From positions 434,001 through 498,000 of the forward strand of contig OZ037859.1 of the NCBI GenBank assembly GCA_964035575.1: a stretch of 64,000 bases of DNA, in the 5' to 3' direction. The DNA comes from Rhynchopus sp. YZ270_cl-10. Its lineage: Eukaryota; Euglenozoa; Diplonemea; Diplonemida; Diplonemidae. Positions 1 to 8,449 of this stretch are shown here, one piece after another (the stretch's first letter is position 1; the number at the start of each line of letters is the position of its first letter). The notes below the pieces were generated by a model. The model ran no database searches. It worked only from the letters and a program-made list of their open reading frames with translations, and was not told where the DNA came from. The position numbers and the translations under genes were made by a program.

Positions 1-148
1 CAAAAAAAAGTAAAACTCGGAAGACCAATAAAGTATATACAGCTCCACCACACTCCCTGGAAGTGGGGCGTAGGGCGCCATGAAAGAAAAGTAGAAGAAT
101 CGTCGAGCAAAAGAAGAAGAAAAAAAATGACGACAAAAATAAAAAGAA

Positions 149-189
149 AAGTTTATGAGATGAACCTAAGCCTCGTGTGCTTAGTCACC
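149..189 (+). repeat. Dispersed hairpin, CTAAGC type
   Basis: The head GTTTATGAGATGAA is followed by stem CTAAGC (166-171), loop CTCGTGT and stem GCTTAG (179-184). The tail TCACC weakly pairs with the GATG of the head. It is a member of the hairpin family discussed in the findings. Confidence 0.75.
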
Positions 190-639
190 CAGGGGGAAAA
201 ACAAATTTTCCAGAGAGAAGTTCGTAATAATTATGTATGTGCCTAGTTCGTGTTCAGACATAAAAACAAAAGCTGTTGTTGATGGCGCACGCCGTCTTCT
301 ACAGAACAAAAACAGAAGAATATACATTCATATACTTACTATTTATAACACAAACAGTAAGCACTAAAGGGTGTAACACGTAGAAGAAGAAAAAAAACTG
401 AGATAAAAAAGAAATCAGAGCAAAAAAGAAAAGCAACAAAAAAATATCCAGATACTTTTCTACTCAAGGAGAACAGAAAGCGTGACAGGGACGAACGGAT
501 GGGGCGCACTTCCTTCCATTTAGATAGCCAACGACAACTAGCCCCTTCACCGTACGGGTACCCTCCTCTCTAATGGTGTGCACTTTGGTATTGCATGAGT
601 ATTGATGAATTCTCCACCTTTATCAGTGGGTGAACATAA

Positions 640-857
640 AGTTGACTTGAAATACAAAAACCTGCTCGTAACAGTGTACCTTGGTACATGACCGGCTGTA
701 CCGGGGGTGGACACCCCAACCATGCAGTCCTACATCGACTTCGTGGGCTAAATCTGATATGTGCTACTCCCGCTTCCGCTCATCAGCCAGATTAACGGGG
801 ATCATTGCGGACACAGGGTAATTAAGCCTGTGAGCCATGATGTAGGGTCCGGTTGGG
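640..857 (+). repeat. Structured ~215-bp dispersed repeat, copy 1
   Basis: This matches 4965-5171 over its whole length with small indels. It starts with AAAGTTGACTTGAAATACAAAA and ends with TAGGGTCCGGTTGGG. Internal stems are visible: TGTACC/GGTACA, GGGGTG/CACCCC and CACAGG/CCTGTG. There is also a long-range CCAACC (near 715) to GGTTGG (near 850) pairing. The head resembles the head of the short hairpin family. A shorter piece recurs near 42762. It could be a SINE-like element or an RNA gene; the function is unknown. Confidence 0.6.
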
Positions 858-1084
858 ATACATAAAGAGAATAAAGAGCACAAAAACACAAAAGGTTCAA
901 AAGAGATGCAAAACAGCTGAACGCCAACATCCAGGATTTATTTTTTTTATACACAGATGGTATGCGTATCTCACCCCGCGTTGGTGAGTAACCCCTCGAG
1001 CAGCCTTGACTTAATTGACACGCAATACCTAGGTAAACTGCACTGAAACACATCCAAAGAAAGATTGCAAACCACAACGGTTTG

Positions 1085-1122
1085 GTAAGACGATCCTAAG
1101 CCTCTCAGGCTTAGCCTTCTTT
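1085..1122 (+). repeat. Dispersed hairpin, CTAAGC type
   Basis: The head is GTAAGACGATC. Stem CTAAGC (1096-1101), loop CTCTCAG and stem GCTTAG (1109-1114) follow, then CCTTCTTT, which pairs with AAGA of the head. Confidence 0.7.
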
Positions 1123-1800
1123 AAAATATAGCAGACAGATGGCCCACCTTAGGGCACAACAACCCCATCACATCTTCTCTCCAACCCCAAAAACTTTGTG
1201 TGCACCACGTCGGAAAAAAACCCCCCCACTCAATGCAGCAGAGGGTAAGCAGTTCCGGAGGTCCGCAGCTAGAGGGAAGGGAAAAAGGAAGGGGAGAGGA
1301 GAAGGGAGGGGGGGGTGAAGGGAGGCCTCGGTGTGTTGTATTGCATCACTCCTCTTAAGACCAGACGCAAGCTTAAGAGCGACCCTAATGGGTCGGTCTC
1401 GTGGGTCTTGTCTTACGGCCGATCGAATTGAGATGTGACTATTGTCTTGACACACAACCAGCCCCCATTTTTTGACAAATCTCAATCGAGATGTTTGAAA
1501 CAAGGATACATTCCCAACCCTGACCAAAGTAAACATCTTCGGCCACAAAAAAAATACTGAGGAAAAGGGATGCAAGAATCTCCACGCGCTTCTCTATGTT
1601 TGGTTTTTTTTTGTGTCATTGTCTACATGCAGTCTCCACCTGTAGTCCCCACGGGTATTGTGTGATACTCTTTGGTGTGAACTGCGAGTGTTTTGGCAAT
1701 GAAACATGGACAAAAAAATGCCCTTTTGAAAGGAAAAAAAAAATGTCGGTAGATTGGCGCAAAGGTCAAGATTCCACTTTGATTTGCAAAAAAAAAAGAG

Positions 1801-1846
1801 AAAAGTTTATAAGATGATCCTAAGCCTCTTGTGCTTAGTCACCTTT
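1801..1846 (+). repeat. Dispersed hairpin, CTAAGC type
   Basis: This copy has the head AAAAGTTTATAAGATGATC, stem CTAAGC (1820-1825), loop CTCTTGT, stem GCTTAG (1833-1838) and tail TCACCTT. It ends 5 nt before a perfect 24-bp foldback. Confidence 0.8.
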
Positions 1847-1850
1847 AAAA

Positions 1851-1909
1851 ACGAATTAGATTCATATACTTTCAGTTCACAGAATTGAAAGTATATGAAT
1901 CTAATTCGT
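1851..1909. repeat. Perfect 24-bp inverted repeat
   Basis: Arms 1851-1874 and 1886-1909 are exact reverse complements separated by an 11-nt spacer. The arms are A+T rich (ACGAATTAGATTC and so on). No coding frame is involved. It may be a tiny foldback element, an RNA hairpin or a recent palindromic insertion. Confidence 0.85.
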
Positions 1910-2014
1910 GTTGAAAAAGAAGAAAAATGCAAATGGTGCTTGAAGGGGAAATCCTTAGTGGAACCGATTTCAAAATAGTGGGAAAACAAAACAAAACAAA
2001 AGAAACAAAAAATG

Positions 2015-2050
2015 TCAGATGAGTCTGAGCCTCATGTGCCCAGACACCAT
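2015..2050 (+). repeat. Dispersed hairpin, TCTG variant
   Basis: GTCTG (2023-2027) pairs with CAGAC (2041-2045) across AGC, loop CTCATGT and GCC. The head CAGATGA and tail ACC match the family, but the stem sequence has been replaced by a different, still complementary pair. Confidence 0.7.
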
Positions 2051-2387
2051 TTTTGGAGAAGAAAAAAAAATACTGTTGTTTCGCTCCTGTTGGTGCAGGT
2101 GAATATTACCACCAAAAGAATGTGGTAAAAATCCCAATAGGAGGAGGTGGAGGAGAAGGAGGGACGGATATGTATGTATCGACATAAGAAAAGCACCCCC
2201 CGGCAATAGATAGTAATTAGAGTTCTGTGGTTTCGTTAGATAATAATATTTTCGCTTTTCTTTTTTAACCATTCCTTTGGGCAGGGGCTTATAGGTTTTG
2301 GGAGTTTTTGCTGAAAACTGGTCAAATCCTGGTCGAGCCAGCCCAGCTCAAGTTGGGGGCCTCGGCGGAATGTGGATTGATGATGAG

Positions 2388-2425
2388 TGAAGCTGAAGGT
2401 GCAAACGCCTCTACGGACGCAGGCA
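2388..2425 (+). repeat. Dispersed repeat, GCAAACGCCTC variant
   Basis: GAAGCTGAAGGTGCAAACG is followed by CCTC and CGGACGCAGG. It is the same variant seen at 26870, 42855, 43393 and 57558. It abuts the start of the CCTAGT array. Confidence 0.55.
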
Positions 2426-2430
2426 TCAGC

Positions 2431-2916
2431 CCTAGTCCTAGTCCTAGTCCTAGTCCTAGTCCTAGTCCTAGTCCTAGTCCTAGTCCTAGTCCTAGTCCTA
2501 GTCCTAGTCCTAGTCCTAGTCCTAGTCCTAGTCCTAGTCCTAGTCCTAGTCCTAGTCCTAGTCCTAGTCCTAGTCCTAGTCCTAGTCCTAGTCCTAGTCC
2601 TAGTCCTAGTCCTAGTCCTAGTCCTAGTCCTAGTCCTAGTCCTAGTCCTAGTCCTAGTCCTAGTCCTAGTCCTAGTCCTAGTCCTAGTCCTAGTCCTAGT
2701 CCTAGTCCTAGTCCTAGTCCTAGTCCTAGTCCTAGTCCTAGTCCTAGTCCTAGTCCTAGTCCTAGTCCTAGTCCTAGTCCTAGTCCTAGTCCTAGTCCTA
2801 GTCCTAGTCCTAGTCCTAGTCCTAGTCCTAGTCCTAGTCCTAGTCCTAGTCCTAGTCCTAGTCCTAGTCCTAGTCCTAGTCCTAGTCCTAGTCCTAGTCC
2901 TAGTCCTAGTCCTAGT
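2431..2916. repeat. Perfect (CCTAGT)81 hexamer array
   Basis: The stretch is 486 bp, exactly 81 uninterrupted CCTAGT units. It is followed by a degenerate half-unit tail (CGGACTGGGACTAGGG). Any reading frame gives dipeptide repeats (Ser-Pro, Leu-Val or Leu-Gly) without flanking coding signal, so I treat it as a microsatellite. The other strand reads ACTAGG, one base off common telomere motifs, but it sits inside the chromosome window. Confidence 0.95.
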
Positions 2917-3206
2917 CGGACTGGGACTAGGGCACCTTGGACCTGACAGGACCCGGGACCCGGCTTCTCAGCTTTTCCCCCCCACCCCCACAACTCAGAA
3001 GCCAGTAGGGGGAGAGCCCAAAAGGGGCCAGGAAACACGGCTCCCTCACCCTTGGCCACCCCCACATAAAGCTGTGACCTGGGGTACGTGGCCACCGTCA
3101 CAGCGTGAAAAAAAAACACGTTTTGTTGCATTTCCGAGCTAATCCCAGTTCTAAAAATGCATTGGAAAAGAAACAGATCAAAACCCCGGAAAAAAACAAT
3201 ATTGCG

Positions 3207-4910
3207 TTAGTCCCCTGCACAGGAGGTTTGGAGGAAGGAGAGCCGACGTTGTCTGAGCTCAGCTTCGAGTTGTTGTTGGAGGGAGGCGGGGTGGGTTGGG
3301 TTGGGTGCTGCTTTCACATGCACATTTGCCGCCACATTCCCATTCACATTCACACTGTTCACATGCTGCTGCGGGCGACAGGGGGAAACGGGGTGCGCAC
3401 CAACACTGCTCCCAGCATAGCTTGTCGCCACATCTACAGCACAACACCGCCCTTTTGCGTGACATGCAGCGTAGTCAAATGCGGTGACCGTTTCACAGCA
3501 GTACCGACAGTCGACCATCCTCCGCTCTGCTGGGGTGGTCCGGAGAGCCGAGAGCCCTCCTTGCAACATCCCTGCCACGTGTGTGTCTACATGCGGCGGA
3601 CCTGCGTCGTTCTCATCAATCAAGACCTCAAGCAAACTCACGGACTTCTCAAAGTACTGCAGATTCGGCTGCAACACATGACACCGTGTCCCCACCTTTG
3701 CCCTCTCACGCTCCCTCTCCGCACTCCTCTCCCCTACGCCATGCCATTTCACCCTTGCCTCACAGCCAAGAAACTTCACGTCAAGAACAACCGGCTGTAC
3801 ATTCAACCGTTCAAACGCTCCATGCAAGACGGCTTTGAACAGCTCTGCGTCAGGGAAATGAGTTGTATGGCAGGTCGGAGAGGCACAGCAACGTCCTTTG
3901 AGAAATGTGTTGGTTGGGGATGGGGTGAAATCAGTAATTTTCCCGTTGAAGATGGCCTTCCATAGTGCAGGGAGAACGTCGTTGGCAGTAGGGGCGTGGG
4001 TTGAGGCGCTGCTGGCATTGCTGATACTTGCGGTGCATGAGGAGAGAAGCGACATTGTCCCAGGAGAGGTCAAGGTGTGCGACGTCACGGACCCACACCG
4101 CCTTCTCTTCCCCCTCCGCGTCTCTACCAACCCCGCAATCTCATACCCCACCGAAAACGCAAAGGCCTGCTGCGGATTTCTCATCAAATAAGAACTCCCC
4201 CACCACTTCGTCCGCTCCTCCATATACCTCTTCACTCTGTAGTACCCACACACATTCAATGAAACGAACAGATCGAAGTATCTCTCTCTATCCTCCAAGA
4301 CGTTCACATCAAACCCGGTTCCGTTGAGCGAAGTAAACAGCAAATCTGCAACCGGGCAAATCTTATGAGTATAGATAAGCGGGGAGCTGCAGACGTATAC
4401 CATTCTCCAGAGAGTGTTGCAGAATTTAAGAGAAAAGAACGCTTTGCAGGTAGGGAAAAATGAAGTAATAAGGGTTTTCCCATCGAGGAAGGAGCAAACG
4501 CGGAGGAGGTTGTGGAGGTTTGAGCACAGCAAATCTTTGGCGGAGTTCGGGGCTTTGCGAGCGGAGCGCAGTTTTGTGTGGAGCTTCCGTGTTAACACCT
4601 TGCGCTGGACATGAGAGGACCGAAGGATTTCTCTGCATTTCGCGGACTGCACCGTCTGCACCTCCTCCGTATCACTTTCGCTATCCCCTACACTGTCTAC
4701 AGCAAACGCACTTCGCAACGACTGTGAAAACGAAAATGGTGTGAAGCTCCCTTCAGACATAGCTTCGTGCATCCCCCCGGTTGATCCCATCGAAAAAAGC
4801 CGCTCTCGACCCAAAGAAGAACCAGGTTTCGGCGTCAACGCCAGCTCAGGGGAGGACAATGGATAGCTGTATTGCCGCCCCCCTAGCCCTGGACGACAAC
4901 TCAGCTCCAT
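3207..4910 (-). CDS. F-box-like protein (567 aa)
   Basis: This is a single exon starting at MELSCRPGLGG. The start was chosen because the upstream in-frame DNA belongs to the ~215-bp repeat and because an acceptor-like TTACAG (4930-4932) lies 20 nt before the ATG. Around residues 150-200 the pattern NLHNLLRVCSFLDGK, then FPTCKAFFSL and TLWRMVYV, resembles an F-box (Leu-rich helix, SFLDGK, CKAF, LWR). F-box proteins link substrates to SCF ubiquitin ligases through Skp1. The middle has a conserved-looking YMEERTKWWGSSYL segment. The C-terminal third is cysteine/histidine rich (CRYCCE, KGRCCAVD) with Arg/Glu-rich coiled-coil pieces. The substrate is unknown. The F-box call is moderate; the gene itself is well supported by its long open frame. 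Confidence 0.6.
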   Translation of the reverse strand: MELSCRPGLGGRQYSYPLSSPELALTPKPGSSLGRERLFSMGSTGGMHEAMSEGSFTPFSFSQSLRSAFAVDSVGDSESDTEEVQTVQSAKCREILRSSHVQRKVLTRKLHTKLRSARKAPNSAKDLLCSNLHNLLRVCSFLDGKTLITSFFPTCKAFFSLKFCNTLWRMVYVCSSPLIYTHKICPVADLLFTSLNGTGFDVNVLEDRERYFDLFVSLNVCGYYRVKRYMEERTKWWGSSYLMRNPQQAFAFSVGYEIAGLVETRRGKRRRCGSVTSHTLTSPGTMSLLSSCTASISNASSASTHAPTANDVLPALWKAIFNGKITDFTPSPTNTFLKGRCCASPTCHTTHFPDAELFKAVLHGAFERLNVQPVVLDVKFLGCEARVKWHGVGERSAERERERAKVGTRCHVLQPNLQYFEKSVSLLEVLIDENDAGPPHVDTHVAGMLQGGLSALRTTPAERRMVDCRYCCETVTAFDYAACHAKGRCCAVDVATSYAGSSVGAHPVSPCRPQQHVNSVNVNGNVAANVHVKAAPNPTHPASLQQQLEAELRQRRLSFLQTSCAGD

Positions 4911-4964
4911 CTCTCTCCTTTTTATGTCCCTGTAAGAAAGATAAGAGAAGGAGGTAAGAAAGTT

Positions 4965-5171
4965 TACTTGAAATACAAAATCCCTCTTATAACAGTGTAG
5001 TTGGTACAATAACCGTGGTGGACACCCAACCAATGCAGTCCCTACATTCACTTCGTGGTTTACATCTGATATGTGTGCTACTCCCACTTCCACTCAGCCA
5101 GATGAAAGGGGATCATTGCAAAACAGGGTAATTAACACTGTGAACCGTGATGTAGGGTCCGGTTGGGGAAA
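4965..5171 (+). repeat. Structured ~215-bp dispersed repeat, copy 2
   Basis: It is homologous to 640-857 in the same orientation. The CCCAACC/GGTTGGG closing pair is kept (near 5026 and 5161). The central hairpin is reduced to TGG/CCA. It lies upstream of the F-box-like gene. Confidence 0.6.
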
Positions 5172-5427
5172 GAAATGTAAAAAAAAATCAACTTTTTTTT
5201 TTCGGAAAAGGGATAGCGGAGAGAGAGAAAAGAGAGAGAAGGCAAGAAGAAAAAAACCCCAAGCCAAGGGTTTTGTGGCAAATAATGTGGACCACAGAGA
5301 TGGTTCCATGGAGGGTGGGGGGGTTTTGTTTTGTTTTGCTTTTTTTTTTAAATAATAATTCGGGTAAAGTTTAATTCTCTTTTACTCTGCAGAGAAAGCG
5401 TCCCGGGAGGGGGGAGGGGAGAGTTTT

Positions 5428-5460
5428 TGTTGAACTTAAGCCTCAGAGTGCTTAGTCGGG
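5428..5460 (+). repeat. Dispersed hairpin, TTAAGC variant
   Basis: GTTGAAC, stem TTAAGC, loop CTCAGAGT, stem GCTTAG (5450-5455). One T-G wobble replaces a Watson-Crick pair. Confidence 0.55.
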
Positions 5461-5916
5461 CCTTCAAAAAAGAGGATTTTTTTTTTTGGGGATGAAAGAC
5501 ACGGAAGGTGTTTTTAAATTCTCTCTCAAAAAGTCTTTACCCCATTTGTATTTTCTTTTGTAACGTGGCTAGAGGTGGGGCAAATCAGATCAGGGGGTGG
5601 GATAAGGGGGGGTGGGAAGAGAGATTCCGCGGCTTGCTAGGCAGAGTATGGTGTATGCCGACCCATCTGTTGGTATAGTTGTAACCGCCTTTCAGACAGT
5701 CTTCACTATTCAAAAAAAAACCCCCTCTTTTTTTTTGTACCTTCCGAGTCGTATCGATAAGAACCTATCTGAAAGAATAGATTCTACACAAAAAAAAATT
5801 CCTCCATTTTTACTCAAAAAAAAAGTGTTAGTACACACCCCTTATGGTCGAGATGGACTGCATAGGGGGGTTTGTTTCTTTCTATTTGTTTGCCGTGGGC
5901 TATTGTGGGCTATATA

Positions 5917-6256
5917 CACTGTGGCTAGGGGTATGGGGATAGGTTCGCTGGGATAGCATATTTGGGGATAGCATATGCCATCCCCCAGGGGATAGCATAA
6001 CCTATCCCCGGGGATAGGTTATGCTATCCCCCTGGGATAGGTTATTTCAGGATAACCTATCCCCCTGGGATAGCATTTGACTGTACTTTACTAAGGATCT
6101 GCGTGCTGGGGACACAAAAATTTAGTATCCCCACCCAGGTGCCCATTTGTCACCTTCCCACCCCTTAAAAAAATACAAAATAATGGGGGGATTCGGGTGC
6201 CCAAATAATCCTATGCACAAAAAATGAAGCGGGGGGGGAAAGGGATAAATAAATAA
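5917..6256 (+). repeat. Left terminal inverted repeat
   Basis: It matches the reverse complement of about 7962-8322 through to GAAGCGGGGGGGGAAAGGGAT. The only clear length difference is one fewer 22-bp palindromic unit (GGGGATAGGTTATGCTATCC type). Confidence 0.85.
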
Positions 6257-6464
6257 AAAAGGATGCGGATAAAAAAAACAAGCATTTCACACAATAAAAA
6301 TCACACAAAAGTTCAAAAGGTAACACAGGGAAAAAAGCTAAAAAGCTGTAAAATCAAAATCGTCAAAAGAGGGGGTCGTTTTGGGTTTACATTGTTAAAC
6401 ACAGAAAAAGAGAAAAGGCTCCCCCTACCCCCTTTTCATCCCATTTGTGGAACTCCTCACTCAC

Positions 6465-7130
6465 TTATGTATTCGGAAGCTCGTGAAGGTATGTCCCATT
6501 TTCTTTTGCCACACACACACAGTTGAAGCACTGATGGTTATTAGAGTCAGCACTGAACAAAATGTCGTTAGTTCCCTCCTGAGTCGTCACATGACCGTCG
6601 AATCCGCATCTCTTCACTCGCTGCACCAGATAATCCAAGTTCGTTCTCCACGTATTGTTGCGTGTGAAACAACGCTTGCAAATTTTTAAATAACTGTAGG
6701 CAAATATGCGCGGTACGTCGTCTTCTTTTTGCGAAGGAGTGGGTATTTTTTTGAAACTTTTTTTCCTCGCCGATTCAAAGCGGTGTTGTCCCCTCTCAAA
6801 CTGTTTCCCCGACCCAACCCGTCCAGCTGAGAGCTTTCTCGTGCTGTTCCCTTGCTCCCCCATTTCGTCTGATGCCCAGACAGGCACAGCGTCCTCTGGA
6901 TCAAACCAGTGGGACATGCTGTGAAAATATGTGTATCCCTTCCCCATTGTCACCCCTGCAGCCACCCACTCAAGAGAAAAGATGAGTGCGTGGTACAGAA
7001 CAAGAGAAAAAAGAAACTCCTTTTTGCAGCTTCCGTTTGCATGAAAGTGGCACGATATATTCTGGTACTTAAAGTACGAGAGTGCCTGCATACAGAGCGC
7101 AATCTGGAGCTGAACATCTTTTGCCTGCAT
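6465..7130 (-). CDS. Transposon open frame B (about 221 codons)
   Basis: This is a minus-strand open frame inside the transposon. It reads upstream beyond its first ATG and overlaps the end of frame A in another phase. The two may therefore be one gene that is spliced, shifted or decayed. The sequence includes NHQCFNCVCVAKENG and KICKRCFTRN, giving CxxC pairs that could bind zinc. I do not recognise the family. Confidence 0.45.
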   Translation of the reverse strand: MQAKDVQLQIALCMQALSYFKYQNISCHFHANGSCKKEFLFSLVLYHALIFSLEWVAAGVTMGKGYTYFHSMSHWFDPEDAVPVWASDEMGEQGNSTRKLSAGRVGSGKQFERGQHRFESARKKSFKKIPTPSQKEDDVPRIFAYSYLKICKRCFTRNNTWRTNLDYLVQRVKRCGFDGHVTTQEGTNDILFSADSNNHQCFNCVCVAKENGTYLHELPNT

Positions 7131-7168
7131 GCACAGGTTGGTCAGGGCAATATGCGCCTGCTTCCCTG

Positions 7169-7621
7169 TCAGGCTCTTGATCGGTTCAGTGTCCTTTTTT
7201 GATCTTTGTAATTCATCTGGGACTTCCTAATGTGGATGTATGCGGAGGTAGTCTTCATGTGGTTGGTTGGCTCCTTGCGAATATCCATTCCATAGAGGAC
7301 ACAGGGGGCACCGTTCTTGGACCGGTAGAGCCACGCATCGCTCCCATCTGCCATAAGTGCTTCGTGCTCATTTTTTGTCAAGTTATCCTTGACCTTCTTG
7401 TGTGCAGACTTAATCGCGGATGTGACAGTTGGCGTTACGTCAGAAAGGTTGCCGAAGTGCTTGGGGAATACCTTTCGGATCAGTTCCCTGAGGTCCGTCA
7501 CGTGGATGCTGTGTTTGGGTGCAGGAAGCACGTACAGCTTGAAGAAGTCTGCGAAGAGGTCTTTTTGTTTTGGAATTCCAGCTTCATCTGTGGGTGCGAC
7601 GTTCTGCGGGCTTCCAGACAT
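7169..7621 (-). CDS. Transposon open frame A (150 codons)
   Basis: It starts MSGSPQNVAPTDEAGI and is followed by a helical, mixed-charge sequence (DLRELIRKVFPKHFG, SAIKSAHKKVKDN). No known domain is recognisable. The first 16 codons also exist as an inverted copy 55 bp upstream (7677-7724). It could be an N-terminal DNA-binding or accessory part of the transposase. Confidence 0.45.
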   Translation of the reverse strand: MSGSPQNVAPTDEAGIPKQKDLFADFFKLYVLPAPKHSIHVTDLRELIRKVFPKHFGNLSDVTPTVTSAIKSAHKKVKDNLTKNEHEALMADGSDAWLYRSKNGAPCVLYGMDIRKEPTNHMKTTSAYIHIRKSQMNYKDQKRTLNRSRA

Positions 7622-7724
7622 TTTGTGGTGTTATTCTGATGGTGATGAGTGGCAACAAGAATAATTATAACACCTAATGTCTGGAGGCCCGCAGAACGTC
7701 GCACCCACAGATGAAGCTGGAATT
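7575..7724. repeat. Head-to-head inverted duplication of the start of transposon frame A
   Basis: Arms 7575-7621 and 7677-7724 are reverse complements with about two mismatches around a 55-bp spacer. Each arm begins with an ATG pointing outward. They encode MSGSPQNVAPTDEAGI on the minus strand and MSGGPQNVAPTDEAGI on the plus strand. Confidence 0.85.
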
Positions 7725-7754
7725 TTTTGCATTTCTATTTTCTCCCGCACACAT

Positions 7755-7910
7755 TTGGTGTGTAATTGAATTTTTTCGTTTGCCTGGTCGCAACCGCGAG
7801 TTTTCCAGGTACTTCCGGAAAAAAGACTGGGGAGTGCTGGTGGCTCCGTGTCTCCACAGAGCCGGCACACTTCGTTGAGTGCCTCACAAAAACCACAAAT
7901 TCCTATTTGC
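7755..7910 (-). other. Zinc-finger-like coding segment in transposon
   Basis: Minus-strand translation upstream of frame A shows CGFCEALNEVCRLCGD, then RGCDQANEK and HTKCVREK. This gives CxxC-x6-CxxC and HxxxC spacing typical of a zinc-binding module. There is no ATG of its own in this frame, so it is likely an upstream exon of the transposon gene. Confidence 0.35.
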
Positions 7911-7961
7911 TTTTATTTGTTGTCGTTACGCTTTATCATTGTTGTTGGGTGGGGGAAATAA

Positions 7962-8322
7962 AATTATTTATCCCTTTCCCCCCCCCGCTTCATTTTTTGT
8001 GCATAGGATTATTTGGGCACCCGAATCCCCCCATTATTTTGTATTTTTTTAAGGGGTGGGAAGGTGACAAATGGGCACCTGGGTGGGGATACTAAATTTT
8101 TGTGTCCCCAGCACGCAGATCCTTAGTAAAGTACAGTCAAATGCTATCCCAGGGGGATAGGTTATCCTGAAATAACCTATCCCAGGGGGATAGCATAACC
8201 TATCCCCGGGGATAGCATAACCTATCCCCGGGGATAGGTTATGCTATCCCCTGGGGGATGGCATATGCTATCCCCAAATATGCTATCCCAGCGAACCTAT
8301 CCCCATACCCCTAGCCACAGTG
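7962..8322 (-). repeat. Right terminal inverted repeat
   Basis: This is the reverse complement of the left repeat with one additional 22-bp GGGGATAG palindrome unit. It ends CCACAGTG before TA. Confidence 0.85.
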
Positions 8323-8449
8323 TAGTATAGTATAGCAAGCCACCTGCGCAAGCAGCATTCAAATTTAGTTTATTTTGAAAACGTCGTTGTGTGTATCCGA
8401 CGTAAAGAATGTTTTGTCTCCCTGAACCATTAGGTGTTGTATGAAACCC

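Larger units (their letters stand above)
1..2387. other. Gene-poor repeat region
   Basis: I see no credible coding exon here. The stretch holds A-rich low-complexity DNA, three CTAAGC-type hairpins (149, 1085, 1801), a TCTG variant (2015), a dispersed element of about 215 bp (640-857) and a perfect 24-bp foldback (1851-1909). Short open frames cross these repeats and look like chance. Confidence 0.6.
4911..5916. other. Intergenic, repeat-bearing
   Basis: This region contains the second ~215-bp repeat (4965-5171), purine-rich low-complexity DNA, one hairpin (5428-5460) and the left flank of the transposon. I see no gene. Confidence 0.6.
5917..8322 (-). mobile_element. DNA transposon with ~340-bp terminal inverted repeats
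   Basis: The two ends are inverted copies of each other over about 340 bp and start CACTGTGGCTAGGGGTATGG. Both ends are flanked by TA (5915-5916 and 8323-8324), consistent with a TA target-site duplication as in Tc1/mariner-like elements. The subterminal DNA is packed with copies of GGGGATAG and its complement, forming nested palindromes of the kind transposases bind. The interior carries minus-strand open frames of unrecognised sequence plus a zinc-finger-like segment. I see no DDE signature I can name, so the superfamily is open. The long repeats are nearly identical, which suggests a fairly recent insertion. Confidence 0.8.

Noticed and set aside
2431-2916. Internal telomere
   Set aside because: CCTAGT/ACTAGG is not a telomere repeat I know, and the array is flanked by ordinary sequence on both sides.
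2308-3142. Long open frames of Ser-Pro, Leu-Val and Leu-Gly repeats
   Set aside because: All come from the CCTAGT hexamer array, which is open in several frames on both strands. There is no flanking coding sequence.
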